Shown: positions 1-9,443, counted from the first letter of the stretch. The stretch: 64,000 nt of DNA from Dinoroseobacter sp049800775 (GCF_049800775.1 NZ_JBNAFR010000006.1:185866-249865), one strand, 5' to 3'. Notes: generated by a model not told the origin, from the sequence alone. Numbers and translations are program-made.

Positions 1-140
1 GGGATGTGAGGTGACAGACCGCACTCCCTCGTTTAAAACACGACATCAAGGGGCCATAGAGCCCCCAGCCACCAAACCGGCTGGATCCCGGCCATACAGG
101 CAGCGCCGGCCCAGTCGACGTCATGAGAAAGAGCGAGCAG

Positions 141-710
141 ATGACACAGAAAATCACACGGCGCGGTGCCGTTTTGGGCGCAAGCCTTGGGGCACTTGTG
201 GCCCTTGCGGGCTGCGCTTCGGTCGAGGGCAGCGCCCAGCGGGCCGCAACCATTGATCAGCGCGTGGATGCCGCGATGCTGTTTCTGGAATCGAGCGTGC
301 CCGGAGCCGCCGATCTGGGGCGCAAGGCCTCCGGCGTGCTGGTGATGCCGCTGATCACCGAGGCCGGGTTCGGCGTGGGCGGGGCCTATGGCAAGGGCGC
401 GCTGCGGATCAACGGCGCGACGATCGACTACTACCAGGGCACCCAGGCCAGCTTCGGCTTCCAGATCGGCGCACAGCAATACGCCCATGCGATCTTCTTC
501 ATGACCGAAGAAGCACTGCAGAAATTCCGCAATGGCAATGGGCTCACCGTGGGCGGCGATCTCGAGATCACCCTCGCAGATACGGGCGAGGCCATCAGCG
601 CCGAAACCCTGACCGCGCGTGACCCGGTGGTTGGAATCATCTTCGGTCAGGCGGGCCTGATTGCGGGCGCATCCCTGAACGGGACGGTCTATAACCGCAT
701 CATCCCCTGA
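141..710 (+). CDS. Ysc84/DUF500-type lipoprotein
   Basis: A 189-aa exported protein. The N-terminus has basic residues, a hydrophobic stretch and a lipobox (LVALAGC), so lipidation and envelope anchoring are expected. The body resembles the Ysc84 (SYLF/DUF500) domain, with the glycine-rich stretch GFGVGGAYGKGAL and a C-terminal AGLIAGASLNG segment. That domain binds lipids and actin in eukaryotes; the bacterial role is not established. An ATG six codons upstream (123) is open, but the one at 141 follows an AAAGAGCGAG purine stretch and gives a more usual signal peptide. Bases 1-140 hold no gene I can support, only a short CCAGCC/GGCTGG hairpin near 66-85. Confidence 0.8.
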   Translation: MTQKITRRGAVLGASLGALVALAGCASVEGSAQRAATIDQRVDAAMLFLESSVPGAADLGRKASGVLVMPLITEAGFGVGGAYGKGALRINGATIDYYQGTQASFGFQIGAQQYAHAIFFMTEEALQKFRNGNGLTVGGDLEITLADTGEAISAETLTARDPVVGIIFGQAGLIAGASLNGTVYNRIIP

Positions 711-784
711 TCCTCGGGGAGGTGACCGCCCCTCCGGGCGCGCCAAGGGAATGACCGGGCCCGTCCCGGGGTGGAAAGGGTGAT

Positions 785-3265
785 ATGGCGCGGCTCCTGA
801 AATGGATGATGCGGATCCTGTTGGCCAGTCTCGCATGTGTCGGGATCGGCCTCGGGTTCACCTATTATTTCGCCTCCCGGTCGATCCCGGATTACGATGG
901 CAGCTACGCGCTGCAAGGGGTGTCCGCGCCGGTCGAGATCGTGCGCGACACCCACAATGTTCCTCATATCTTTGGCCAGACCGATGCCGACAGCTATTTC
1001 GGTCTCGGCTTCGTCCATGCCCAGGATCGCCTGTGGCAGATGGTGATGATGCGCCGCACGGCGCAGGGACGGCTGTCCGAGCTCTTTGGCAGCCGCACCC
1101 TGCAGATCGACGACCTGCTGCGTCGGTTCGATTTCTACCGGCTCGCGCAATCCTCGGTCGATGCGCTCTCACCGGCGACGATCGAAGCGCTGGAGGCCTA
1201 TGCAGCGGGGGTGAACGCCTGGATCGCCGAGGTGAACAAGGGCGCGCTGGGGCGCGGTGCGCCGGAGTTTTTCCTGTTCGAGCCCGAAATCGCCCCCTGG
1301 CAGCCCGCGGATTCCGTGGTGATGATCAAGCTCATGGCGCTGCAGCTGAGCTGGCACATGCAGACCGAGGTGCTGCGCGCCCGGATCTCGCTCGCCCTGC
1401 CGCCGGAGCGGGTGCTGGATATCCTGCCCGAGAGCCCGGGCGCGGGCCTGACCGTGCTGCCGGAATTCGCCAGCCTTGTACCCGGCGTCGACCGGCGTCA
1501 GGCCTTCGCGGGCGCGCCTCTGCCGCTTGATCCGCTCTCGCCGCTCCATCCCCGTCCCTTTGCGGGCGCGTCGAATGCCTGGGCCGCGGCCCCCTCGCGC
1601 TCGGCCGCCGGGGGCACGCTTCTGGCCAATGATCCGCATCTGGAATTCACGGCCCCGGCGATCTGGTACCTTGCGCGGATGGATCTCGGCGCGGGTGGCG
1701 TGATCGGCGGCACGGTGCCGGGCATCCCGGCAGTTCTGACCGGACGCAACGGGTTTCTCGGCTGGGGCCTGACCTCGAGCTATGCCGATGATCAGGACCT
1801 CTTCATCGAGCAGCTCAACCCCGACAATCCCGAGGAATACCTGACCCCGGAGGGCTACAAGCCCTTCCGCACGCGCCGTTCGGTCATCGAGGTGAAGGAT
1901 GCCACGCCGGTGACCATCACCCTGCGCTGGACCCAGAACGGGCCGGTCCTGCCCGGGCAGCACTATAACCTTGCGAGCATCACGCCCCAGGGCCACGTGG
2001 CCGCGCTGGCCTGGACGGCGCTGAGCCCGAATGACACGTCGATGGATGCCGCGCTGAACCTGATGGCGGCGCGCGACGTGGAGGGTGCGATCGAGGTGGG
2101 GCGCGATTTCATCGCCCCGGCCCAGAACCTGACCCTCGCCGATGCCGAGAGGGTGGCGTTCCAGACCGTCGGCGCCCTGCCCCGCCGCGCCGCGGCTCAT
2201 CAAAGCCTTGGTCGCCTGCCCACCCCCGGCTGGCGGCCCGAGAACCGCTGGCAAGGGGCGCTGGGCTATGCGGCCAACCCGCGCTTCGTGGATCCGCAGA
2301 GCGGCCTTTTGGGCAATACCAACAACAAGGTGATCGACCGCCCCTTCCCGTTCCACATGTCCTATGACTGGGGCGACACCCAACGGGTCCAGCGCTGGGA
2401 ACGGCTCATGGGAGCGCGGCAGGTCCACACCCGCGACAGCTTCATCGAGGCGCAGCTCGACACGGTCAGCCAGGGCGCGCGGACCTTGCTGCCGCTGGTG
2501 GCGCGGGACCTTTGGTTCTCGGAAGAGGCCTCGGCCCTCGGCTCCCAATCCCGGGACCGTCGCATCGCGCTCGACCTTCTGGCCGAGTGGAATGGCGAGA
2601 TGTCCGAGCATCTGCCCGAGCCGCTGATCTATACCGCCTGGATGCGCGCCCTGCAGGACCGCCTGATCCGCGACGAGCTTGGGCCCCTCGCGGACGAGTT
2701 CCGCCACCCGGAGGTGCTGTTCCTCGAACGGGTCTTCCGCGATGTGGACGGCGCGAGCATCTGGTGCGATGTGGTCCAGAGCAGCGAGGTCGAGACCTGC
2801 ACCCTGCAAGCCCGCCGGGCGCTCGACGACGCGCTGCTGTCCCTATCGGAGGCCTTCGGTCGCGCGGTAGAGGGCTGGCGCTGGGGCGATGCCCATGAAG
2901 CCACCCATGATCACCCGGTGTTGGGCGCGGCCCCGTTCATCGGCCCGCTTCTGAACATTCGGCAATCCACCAGCGGCGGGGACACGACCCTGATGCGCGG
3001 TGTGACCAAGGGGACCGGGCCGAACCCCTATCTCAACACCCATGGCGGGGCCTATCGCGGGGTTTACGACTTCGCAGATCCCGACAGTTCGGTCTTCATC
3101 ATCTCCACCGGGCAATCCGGTCACCCGCTGTCGCGGCATTACGACGATCTGGGGGAGCTTTGGCGGCGCGGGGAATACATCCCCATGACGCTGGATCCCG
3201 ACCTTGCCCGTGCAGGCGCGAATGGGGTGACCCTGCTCTATCCGGCCGAGGCTGCACAGCCCTAG
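785..3265 (+). CDS. Penicillin acylase family Ntn hydrolase
   Basis: An 826-aa member of the penicillin amidase (S45) family, which hydrolyses amide bonds in N-acylated substrates such as beta-lactams or acyl-homoserine lactones after autocatalytic cleavage into two chains. The N-terminus has one membrane/signal segment (about residues 8-28), so it is probably periplasmic or membrane-tethered. Visible family motifs are GFVHAQDRLWQM near residue 80 and GASNAW, where Ser263 should become the N-terminal nucleophile after removal of the spacer. The NTNNKV motif lies downstream in the beta chain. Length is normal for the family. Its stop codon overlaps the stop of the convergent TetR gene. The substrate cannot be deduced from sequence. 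Confidence 0.9.
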   Translation: MARLLKWMMRILLASLACVGIGLGFTYYFASRSIPDYDGSYALQGVSAPVEIVRDTHNVPHIFGQTDADSYFGLGFVHAQDRLWQMVMMRRTAQGRLSELFGSRTLQIDDLLRRFDFYRLAQSSVDALSPATIEALEAYAAGVNAWIAEVNKGALGRGAPEFFLFEPEIAPWQPADSVVMIKLMALQLSWHMQTEVLRARISLALPPERVLDILPESPGAGLTVLPEFASLVPGVDRRQAFAGAPLPLDPLSPLHPRPFAGASNAWAAAPSRSAAGGTLLANDPHLEFTAPAIWYLARMDLGAGGVIGGTVPGIPAVLTGRNGFLGWGLTSSYADDQDLFIEQLNPDNPEEYLTPEGYKPFRTRRSVIEVKDATPVTITLRWTQNGPVLPGQHYNLASITPQGHVAALAWTALSPNDTSMDAALNLMAARDVEGAIEVGRDFIAPAQNLTLADAERVAFQTVGALPRRAAAHQSLGRLPTPGWRPENRWQGALGYAANPRFVDPQSGLLGNTNNKVIDRPFPFHMSYDWGDTQRVQRWERLMGARQVHTRDSFIEAQLDTVSQGARTLLPLVARDLWFSEEASALGSQSRDRRIALDLLAEWNGEMSEHLPEPLIYTAWMRALQDRLIRDELGPLADEFRHPEVLFLERVFRDVDGASIWCDVVQSSEVETCTLQARRALDDALLSLSEAFGRAVEGWRWGDAHEATHDHPVLGAAPFIGPLLNIRQSTSGGDTTLMRGVTKGTGPNPYLNTHGGAYRGVYDFADPDSSVFIISTGQSGHPLSRHYDDLGELWRRGEYIPMTLDPDLARAGANGVTLLYPAEAAQP

Positions 3266-3864
3266 GCGGGATAGAACGTTTCGAGCTGTGTGAGGGCGCG
3301 GGCCGCCCGGGCCTTGCGCGCCGTGGCCTCGGGCGGGGATTGGTGTCCGGCCACAACGCGAATCTGCAGGTCTCCGATCAGAAGGCTGAGATAAACCTCT
3401 GTGATCTCTTGGAAATCTGTTCCGCGCGAGAGCATCCCGTCGCCCTGCGCCTGTTGCACCACCCGGGCGATCAAGGGGGCGACGGTGCCGCGACCAGCAT
3501 CCGACAGGGCCGCGCCAAGCGCGCCGCTCGGATCCGCCGCCGCCGCCCGATTGAGCGCGATGGCCCGCGGGCTCAGCAGCAGCCCCAGAAGCTGTGGCCC
3601 GATCTGATCAAGCGTCTCGCGCGGAGACGCTCCGCCCTCCGGCGCCGTTTCGAGCGCCGCGCGCAACTCGGCTGCGTTGCGTGCGACCAGCGCTTTGAAC
3701 AGGCCCACCTTGTTGCCATACCAACTGTAGAGCGTGCCGTTGGACGCCTTGGCCCGCTGTGCGACCGACAAAACGGACATACCCGCGAAGCCCTTTTCTT
3801 CGAGGACATCGAAGGCAGCCTCTTCGATGGCTGCTTGTCGGTCTCGCTTGTTTTCAGCGCGCAT
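3262..3864 (-). CDS. TetR family transcriptional regulator
   Basis: A 200-aa regulator. The N-terminal helix-turn-helix is visible (GFAGMSVLSVAQRAK followed by GTLYSWYGNK), and the C-terminal part would be the ligand-binding and dimer domain. I chose the ATG at 3864 over a start ten codons upstream because a clean AGGAGG (plus-strand 3872-3877) lies 7 bp before it. The gene is divergent from a small membrane-protein gene, and the roughly 100 bp between them contain repeats suitable for an operator. The likely job is repression of that neighbour and of itself. The ligand is unknown. Confidence 0.88.
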   Translation of the reverse strand: MRAENKRDRQAAIEEAAFDVLEEKGFAGMSVLSVAQRAKASNGTLYSWYGNKVGLFKALVARNAAELRAALETAPEGGASPRETLDQIGPQLLGLLLSPRAIALNRAAAADPSGALGAALSDAGRGTVAPLIARVVQQAQGDGMLSRGTDFQEITEVYLSLLIGDLQIRVVAGHQSPPEATARKARAARALTQLETFYPA

Positions 3865-3891
3865 CACGTCACCTCCTCTCGGTCTTGACGA

Positions 3892-3929
3892 CAACCGTAC
3901 AGGTGATTACGGATATGAGCAACCGTACA
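3892..3929. promoter_or_regulatory. Candidate TetR operator
   Basis: The intergenic region carries CAACCGTACA twice (3892-3901 and 3920-3929, spaced 28 bp). The first copy also forms an inverted repeat CCGTA-N8-TACGG (3895-3912). The position between a TetR gene and its divergent neighbour suggests an operator. This is inferred from symmetry only. Confidence 0.5.
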
Positions 3930-3962
3930 CCTTGTTACACTTTTGACGAAAGGAAGAGAAAG

Positions 3963-4325
3963 ATGACCTGTCGCTATAGCCAGGCGGGGCTCGCGGCCCT
4001 GATCGTATTGCAAGTGGTGATGCTGAGCGCGCTATATGCCGGGGTGGCCCCACACCCGCCAGCCACCACACCGCTTTTCGCCATTGGTCCGTTCATTGGC
4101 GCCTCTGTTGCGGCGGCTCTGGCGGCGGTGTGGATCGGCCCGGCGGAGCGTGCAGGGCGCGGCCTGATGGTGTTGGCCGCCCTGGGCGCGCTGGTCTCTT
4201 TCGGGCCGCAGAAATACGTCGATCCGCAGATCGCGCTGATCTGGCCCGCTGTTCTGAGCGGTCAGGTGGCGGCGGCTGTGGTGCTGTGGCGCGCGCTGCT
4301 CGCCAGACGCGTAGAGGCCGCGTGA
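3963..4325 (+). CDS. Small integral membrane protein
   Basis: A 120-aa hydrophobic protein with about four predicted membrane segments (starting near residues 8, 36, 64 and 92) and short loops. The start at 3963 follows AAGGAAGAGAAAG and is preferred to an open ATG at 3915, which would add a polar leader. I do not recognise a named family with certainty; the shape fits small DoxX-like or DUF-type four-helix membrane proteins. It is divergent from the TetR gene and is probably the regulated target. It is convergent with hflX; only 30 bp separate them, containing a short direct repeat and no obvious terminator. Confidence 0.7.
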   Translation: MTCRYSQAGLAALIVLQVVMLSALYAGVAPHPPATTPLFAIGPFIGASVAAALAAVWIGPAERAGRGLMVLAALGALVSFGPQKYVDPQIALIWPAVLSGQVAAAVVLWRALLARRVEAA

Positions 4326-4355
4326 CCGGTCGGGGCTGGGATCAGCGGGCTGGGA

Positions 4356-5609
4356 TCAGGTCCCGGCCCCTTCCCTGACGGCAAAGCGGGCCTTTTGCGC
4401 CGGGGTCCAGCGCACCTGTAGCTCATAGCCATCCTCGGTCTGCGCCTCGCCCTCGACCACGCCCTGCTCGAACAGCCAGGCCCGCGCCCGCCCCTCGGCA
4501 TAGGGGATCAGCAGGGTCTCATCGGTCACCGCCGGGGTCAGAAGTGCTGCCACCGTTTCGTGCAGCGCATCGAACCCGTCTCCGCGCACCGCCGAGATCG
4601 CGAGCACATCCTCCTGCCGCGCCGCCGAGATGCGCAGGGCATCGGCCTCGGCCTCGGGCAGCAGGTCGATCTTGTTCCAGATCTCCACCATCCGGGTCGT
4701 GTCCTTGACCCCCAGCGCATCGAGGATCTTGTGCACATCCTCCGCCTGCGCCGCGCTGTCGGGATGGGCGATGTCGCGCACGTGCAGGATCAGATCGGCG
4801 TCGAGCACCTCTTCCAGCGTCGCGCGAAAGGCCGCGACCAGCTCGGTCGGCAGGTTCGAGATGAAGCCCACCGTGTCCGAAAGAATCACGTCAAGCCCCG
4901 TGGGCAGTTTCAACGCGCGCATGGTTGGATCGAGCGTGGCAAAGAGCATGTCCTTTGCCATCACCTCTGCCCCGGTCAGGTGGTTGAACAGGGTCGATTT
5001 TCCGGCGTTGGTATAGCCCACAAGCGCCACGATCGGATAGGGCACCTTCTTGCGCGCGGCGCGGTGCAGCTCGCGGGTTTTCACCACCTTGGCAAGCTGT
5101 CGCTTGATCCGGGTCACCGCCTCGTCAATCGCGCGGCGGTCCGCCTCGATCTGGGTCTCACCGGGGCCGCCGACAAAGCCGAGCCCACCGCGCTGCCGCT
5201 CCAGGTGGGTCCAGGACCGCACAAGGCGCGTCCGCTGATAGGCCAGCGCGGCCAGTTCCACCTGCAGAACACCTTCGCGCGTTCTGGCCCGGTCCGCGAA
5301 AATCTCGAGAATCAGGCCCGTCCGGTCGAGGATCTTGGTCTTCCAGGCGCGTTCCAGATTGCGCTGCTGCACCGGGCTGACAGGGCCGTCGATCAACACC
5401 AGCCCGATCTCTTCGGCCTTGATGCGCGCGCCCAGCTCCTCGATCTTGCCCGATCCGAACAGCAATCCCGGTTGCACCTTGGGCAGGCGCACGTTTTCGG
5501 CCCCCACCACCTCGAGACGTGGCAGGGCCGCCGCGAGCGACACGGCCTCTTCCAGAGCCGGGCCCGCCAGACGGCGCTCCCGGTCCGAGGTCAGTTCGGG
5601 GTGCAGCAC
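4356..5609 (-). CDS. hflX: Ribosome-associated GTPase HflX
   Basis: At least 417 aa. HflX is a GTPase that binds the 50S subunit and splits stalled or heat-damaged ribosomes. The N-terminal HflX domain contains GLLFGSGKIEEL, then a middle region with the QRGGLGFVGGPGETQIE linker, then the G domain with G1 GYTNAGKST, the G3 region DTVGFISNLP and G4 NKID. The gene is last in the minus-strand trkA-trkH-hfq-hflX set, and hfq-hflX adjacency is widely conserved. The start is uncertain. The first usual codon is a GTG at 5609, but the frame stays open upstream to about 5654 and encodes residues (DYYDHAPEQTRA) that look like a natural HflX N-terminus. The true start may be a rare codon overlapping the hfq stop. 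Confidence 0.95.
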   Translation of the reverse strand: MLHPELTSDRERRLAGPALEEAVSLAAALPRLEVVGAENVRLPKVQPGLLFGSGKIEELGARIKAEEIGLVLIDGPVSPVQQRNLERAWKTKILDRTGLILEIFADRARTREGVLQVELAALAYQRTRLVRSWTHLERQRGGLGFVGGPGETQIEADRRAIDEAVTRIKRQLAKVVKTRELHRAARKKVPYPIVALVGYTNAGKSTLFNHLTGAEVMAKDMLFATLDPTMRALKLPTGLDVILSDTVGFISNLPTELVAAFRATLEEVLDADLILHVRDIAHPDSAAQAEDVHKILDALGVKDTTRMVEIWNKIDLLPEAEADALRISAARQEDVLAISAVRGDGFDALHETVAALLTPAVTDETLLIPYAEGRARAWLFEQGVVEGEAQTEDGYELQVRWTPAQKARFAVREGAGT

Positions 5610-5650
5610 CAGAGCACGGGTCTGCTCGGGTGCGTGATCATAATAGTCGG

Positions 5651-5884
5651 TCAGTCTTCGCCCTCGTACAGGCTGATCGGCTGGGTCGGCATGACGGTCG
5701 AGATCGCATGCTTGTAAACAAGCTGGCTCTGGCCGTCGCGACGCAGCAGAACGCAGAAATTATCAAACCATGTGATAACCCCCTGCAATTTCACGCCATT
5801 AATAAGGAATACCGTTACCGGAACCTTTGTTTTACGAACATGATTGAGAAACGCGTCCTGCAAATTCTGTTTGTCGCCGGCCAT
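5651..5884 (-). CDS. hfq: RNA chaperone Hfq
   Basis: A 77-aa Sm-like protein that forms hexamers and pairs small RNAs with mRNAs. The Sm1 region (NHVRKTKVPVTVFLINGVKL) and the Sm2 signature (LVYKHAIST) are intact. The C-terminal tail is very short (MPTQPISLYEGED), as is usual in alphaproteobacteria and unlike the long tail of enterobacteria. It lies between trkH and hflX on the same strand. The 125 bp between hfq and trkH could carry its own promoter. Confidence 0.97.
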   Translation of the reverse strand: MAGDKQNLQDAFLNHVRKTKVPVTVFLINGVKLQGVITWFDNFCVLLRRDGQSQLVYKHAISTVMPTQPISLYEGED

Positions 5885-6009
5885 TCTGAGTGCCTTTTTC
5901 TTGTGCTGTGCCGCAAATGAAATCGCGGATAACTCTGACTAAGCCCGAGTATGTGATGTGCACGCGGGGGATTCCAGCCCTAAAGGCAGGCACATAGCGG
6001 AAATGCGCT

Positions 6010-7515
6010 CTAGTTGCGCCAGAAATCCGGATTGAGCAGGGCCAGAATGGCCAGCGTTTCAAGCCTGCCGAGGACCATGGCTGCGCAAAGAATGAATTTC
6101 GCGCTTTCCGGAAGTGCCGCATAGGAAATGGGCACTTCGGTCGCAATCGTCGCAATTGGCCCGGTGGTGGTGAGAGCCGCGAAGGTCAGTAATGTGGCTT
6201 CCTCGAACCCGAGTCCGGTAAGTGCCAATGCGGACATCACGAGCGCGATAGATAGGGCAAAAAGCATGAAAAAGATCCATGCAATTGTGGACCCCTCGCG
6301 GCGCAACCGACGCCCCGTATAGCCCGCGCTGTTCACCGAGGAGGGATGGATCAACCGCTCCATCTCGCGGACACCATGCTTGTAAAGAACATAGACCCGC
6401 AGCAGCTTCACCCCGCCTGCCGTGGTCGCCACCCCGCCCCCAAACAGCGCGATCCCCGCCAGCAAAAGCCCCGGCGTCCCAAGACCGGACCAGTTCTGCG
6501 CCGCCGCCCAGGAGGTGCTCTCGAATCCGGTCGTGGTGAGGAAGGACAGCACCATGAACATGCTGCCCCAAAGCGCGGACAGCGCGCTCTCGTCGAGCTG
6601 CGAATGGACCTCGAACGCACCGAGCCAATGGCGCAGGAAGAGAAAGAGCGGGATGACAAGAACGAAGATCAGGGCGATGCGCAGCTCCCGGTCGCGGCGC
6701 AGCTCGCGCCAGTTCGGGCTGAGTCCACCGATGAAACTGCGCCGTGTGATGGCAAAGATCAGGAACACGAAAATCGCGATCTCGGCGAGCGCGCCCTTGG
6801 GGGCCTCCCCCGGCAGATCCCCCGCGGTGATCCCGCTCGTGGACAGGGTCGACATGGCATAGATCAGCCCCTCGGCCGGTCCCGAGCCGCACAGGATCAT
6901 CGCCAGCCAGAGCATCCCCGTAAGCGTGATGTAGATCGGAGCAAGCCGCAGGGCGAAGCGGATCAGCCGGGTCGAGGCCGCGGATTTGCCGCTGGTCTCG
7001 CGGGTGCTGCGGCCCTGCCCGGCCTCCTGCACCGAGGTGACCTCGAACCCGCCGAGGGTCAGCGGTGCCATCACCGCGAAGGCCGTCACCCAGATCAGGA
7101 ACCCGCCGAGCCAGCCCACGGTCGCGCGCCACAGATGCACCGGCATGGGCAGGCGGTCGGGCTCGAACAGGGTCGCGCCGGTGGTGGTGATCGAAGAGAC
7201 CATCTCCACATAGGCGTTGCTGAACCGGGTGTCCGGCACGGCCTCGGCCAGCGGCACGGCGAGCATGACCGGCAAGGCCGAGAAAGTCAGCAGGAGCGCA
7301 ACCAGTTGACGTCGCTCACTATGCGGCGCGGGGATGTTCATCGTCGCAAGGCCCAGCAAGAGGACCAAGGTCAGAAACAGGATCCCGCCATAGAGGAAGG
7401 GCCGCGCAATCTCATGCTGGCCAATCGCCCCGGCATAGAGCGCCGGGATGAACATCGCGAGGGCGCCGATCCCCATCAGCACCACGATCAGAGGAAAGCG
7501 CCGCAGGGCCTGCAT
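6010..7515 (-). CDS. trkH: Trk potassium uptake channel subunit TrkH
   Basis: A 501-aa polytopic membrane protein, the pore subunit of the Trk K+ uptake system. The four pore-loop selectivity-filter repeats can be seen as ITTTGAT, STSGITAGD, TTTGFES and TTTGPI, each with a central glycine. Length and hydrophobicity match TrkH/TrkG. Its ATG overlaps the trkA stop, so the two subunits are translationally coupled. It is followed by hfq on the same strand. Confidence 0.95.
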   Translation of the reverse strand: MQALRRFPLIVVLMGIGALAMFIPALYAGAIGQHEIARPFLYGGILFLTLVLLLGLATMNIPAPHSERRQLVALLLTFSALPVMLAVPLAEAVPDTRFSNAYVEMVSSITTTGATLFEPDRLPMPVHLWRATVGWLGGFLIWVTAFAVMAPLTLGGFEVTSVQEAGQGRSTRETSGKSAASTRLIRFALRLAPIYITLTGMLWLAMILCGSGPAEGLIYAMSTLSTSGITAGDLPGEAPKGALAEIAIFVFLIFAITRRSFIGGLSPNWRELRRDRELRIALIFVLVIPLFLFLRHWLGAFEVHSQLDESALSALWGSMFMVLSFLTTTGFESTSWAAAQNWSGLGTPGLLLAGIALFGGGVATTAGGVKLLRVYVLYKHGVREMERLIHPSSVNSAGYTGRRLRREGSTIAWIFFMLFALSIALVMSALALTGLGFEEATLLTFAALTTTGPIATIATEVPISYAALPESAKFILCAAMVLGRLETLAILALLNPDFWRN

Positions 7516-8891
7516 CAGAAGAAGTCGATCGAGACCTGCAGCAGGCGCTCGACCTCTGGCACGTCCTTGGACAGGGCGAACATCACGATCACCGAGGTCT
7601 CGTCGATGCGGGTGCTGCCCTTGGGGCGGATGACCTTGCCATCCTTCAGGATCCCGGCCAGCAGCACGCCCTCGGGAAAGTCCACATCGCGCACCAGCTG
7701 TCCGGCTAGCGGCGAGGTCGACAGGACCTGCGCCTCGATCACCTCGGCCTCGGCATCGCCGATGGAATAGACCGTGCGCACCCGGCCATGGCGCACGTGG
7801 CGCAGGATGGAGCTGACGGTGGTGGCACGCGGGTTGATATAGGCGTCGATGTCAAGCGGGCCGAGCAGGGGCACCAGCGTCGGATCATTGACCAGCGAGA
7901 TCGCCACTGGACAGCCCTCGGATTTGGCGCGCACCCCCGAGAGCAGGTTGGTCTTGTCATCATCGGTGATGCAGAGCACCGCATCGGCCTTTTCGATATT
8001 GGCCTCGCGCAGAAGCTCCACGTTCAGACCGTCGCCATTGAGAACAATCGTGCGTTCCAGCGCATCCGCGGCCCGTTCAGCCCGCTTGCGGTCGCGCTCG
8101 ATCATCTTCACCCGGACACGGTTCTCACGCTTTTCCAACTGGCGCGCCACGGCGAGGCCCACATTGCCCCCGCCCACAATGACCACCCGTTCAAGCTTGC
8201 CCACGGTCTTGCCGAAAACCTCGAGCGTGCGGGCCACATCGGCGTCCTTGCAGAAGAGATAGACCTGATCCCCCTCAAAGAGCTGGTCCCCCGGCTCCGG
8301 CACAAAGAGCGTGCCCTGCCGTCGGATACCGACCACCATCACATGCAGGGTCGAGAACAGGTCCGTAAGCTGGCGCAGCGGCGTCGAGAGCACCGGGCAG
8401 TCCGGGTCCAGCACGATGCCCAAAAGCTGCGCCTTGCCGTCGAGAAACTCTTCCGTATCAAACGCCGCCGGTGCCGAGAGCCGTTGCAACGCAGCCTCGG
8501 CCACCTCGCGTTCAGGGCTGATCACCACGTCGATCGGCAGGTGGTCGCGGCGATAGAGATCCGAATAGATCGCGGTCAGATAGCTCTGGGCCCGCAGGCG
8601 CGCGATCTTGCGCGGGATCTCGAAGATCGAGTGGGCGATCTGACAGATCACCATGTTCACTTCGTCCGAAAAGGTCGCGGCGATAATCATATCCGCGTCC
8701 CGGGCCCCGGCCGAGGTCAGAACATCCGGGTAGGAGGCAAAGCCGGTGATCCCCTGCACATCCAGCGTATCGGTGGCGCGGCGCACCAATTCGGGGTTGT
8801 TGTCCACGACGGTCACGTCGTTGCGCTCGCCCGACAGGAAGCGGGCAATCTGCCAGCCCACCTGCCCTGCTCCACAAATGATGACTTTCAT
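7515..8891 (-). CDS. trkA: Trk potassium uptake regulatory subunit TrkA
   Basis: A 458-aa cytoplasmic regulator of TrkH that binds NAD(H) and nucleotides. It is a tandem RCK protein. The first Rossmann domain starts with CGAGQVGWQIA, and the second, near residue 230, has VIVGGGNVGLAVAR. Each is followed by a TrkA-C domain. The gene overlaps trkH at 7515. In relatives it often follows ntrX directly; here an opposite-strand lipoprotein gene intervenes, so trkA must have its own promoter in the roughly 100 bp upstream of 8891. Confidence 0.95.
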   Translation of the reverse strand: MKVIICGAGQVGWQIARFLSGERNDVTVVDNNPELVRRATDTLDVQGITGFASYPDVLTSAGARDADMIIAATFSDEVNMVICQIAHSIFEIPRKIARLRAQSYLTAIYSDLYRRDHLPIDVVISPEREVAEAALQRLSAPAAFDTEEFLDGKAQLLGIVLDPDCPVLSTPLRQLTDLFSTLHVMVVGIRRQGTLFVPEPGDQLFEGDQVYLFCKDADVARTLEVFGKTVGKLERVVIVGGGNVGLAVARQLEKRENRVRVKMIERDRKRAERAADALERTIVLNGDGLNVELLREANIEKADAVLCITDDDKTNLLSGVRAKSEGCPVAISLVNDPTLVPLLGPLDIDAYINPRATTVSSILRHVRHGRVRTVYSIGDAEAEVIEAQVLSTSPLAGQLVRDVDFPEGVLLAGILKDGKVIRPKGSTRIDETSVIVMFALSKDVPEVERLLQVSIDFF

Positions 8892-8996
8892 AGACCCGCC
8901 TCATCTCGGTATGCTTCCCGGCATACTTGGTTGCGCGCGCGGTGAAAAGGCTTGCGCCGCGTGAGGCCGTCCCGCGGGCGGCAGAGGAGAGCACGG

Positions 8997-9437
8997 ATGC
9001 GCAAAGCAGTGGCACTGATCGGAGTGGCGGCCCTTGGCCTGACGGGCTGCGCGCCGGTGATCGTCTATGACCAGCCCGGCGTCACCGTGGCGCAACTGGC
9101 CAGCGATCTGGAACGCTGCGCCCTGCGCGCCCGATCCATCGCGCCGCGCGACGTGCAGCGCGAACGCCGCACGGTCGAGGTGATCGAGTATCGCTACGGC
9201 GTGCCGCGCATCGCCTATGACCGACAATGGGTGGATGTGGACATCAATGCGGGCCTGCGCGAGGAAAGCCGTCTGAACTGTCTGGAGGCGGCTGGCTACA
9301 GCCTGGCGCAGATCCCGAGCTGCAGCGCCGGACGTGCGGGCGAGATCACGCCCGCCACACGACAGGTCGCGGCGAGCGAGACCTCCTGTGCGGCAAAGAT
9401 CTCGGGCGTGGGGCCTGTCATCCTGCCCGGAAGCTGA
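8997..9437 (+). CDS. Putative lipoprotein of unknown function
   Basis: A 146-aa protein whose N-terminus ends in a lipobox (LGLTGC, cysteine at residue 19), so lipidation is expected. The start at 8997 has an AGAGGAGA ribosome-binding site and is preferred to an in-frame ATG 15 codons upstream. The mature part has four further cysteines, including the pair in RCALRAR and LNCLEAAGY, which could form disulfides. I do not recognise the family. It sits on the plus strand between ntrX and trkA, convergent with ntrX (6 bp gap) and divergent from trkA. Confidence 0.75.
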   Translation: MRKAVALIGVAALGLTGCAPVIVYDQPGVTVAQLASDLERCALRARSIAPRDVQRERRTVEVIEYRYGVPRIAYDRQWVDVDINAGLREESRLNCLEAAGYSLAQIPSCSAGRAGEITPATRQVAASETSCAAKISGVGPVILPGS

Positions 9438-9443
9438 GCGCGC

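Noticed and set aside
1169..2809. Open frame of 546 codons on the minus strand opposite the penicillin acylase
   Set aside because: Antisense of a gene with clear family motifs; composition is unlike a real protein.
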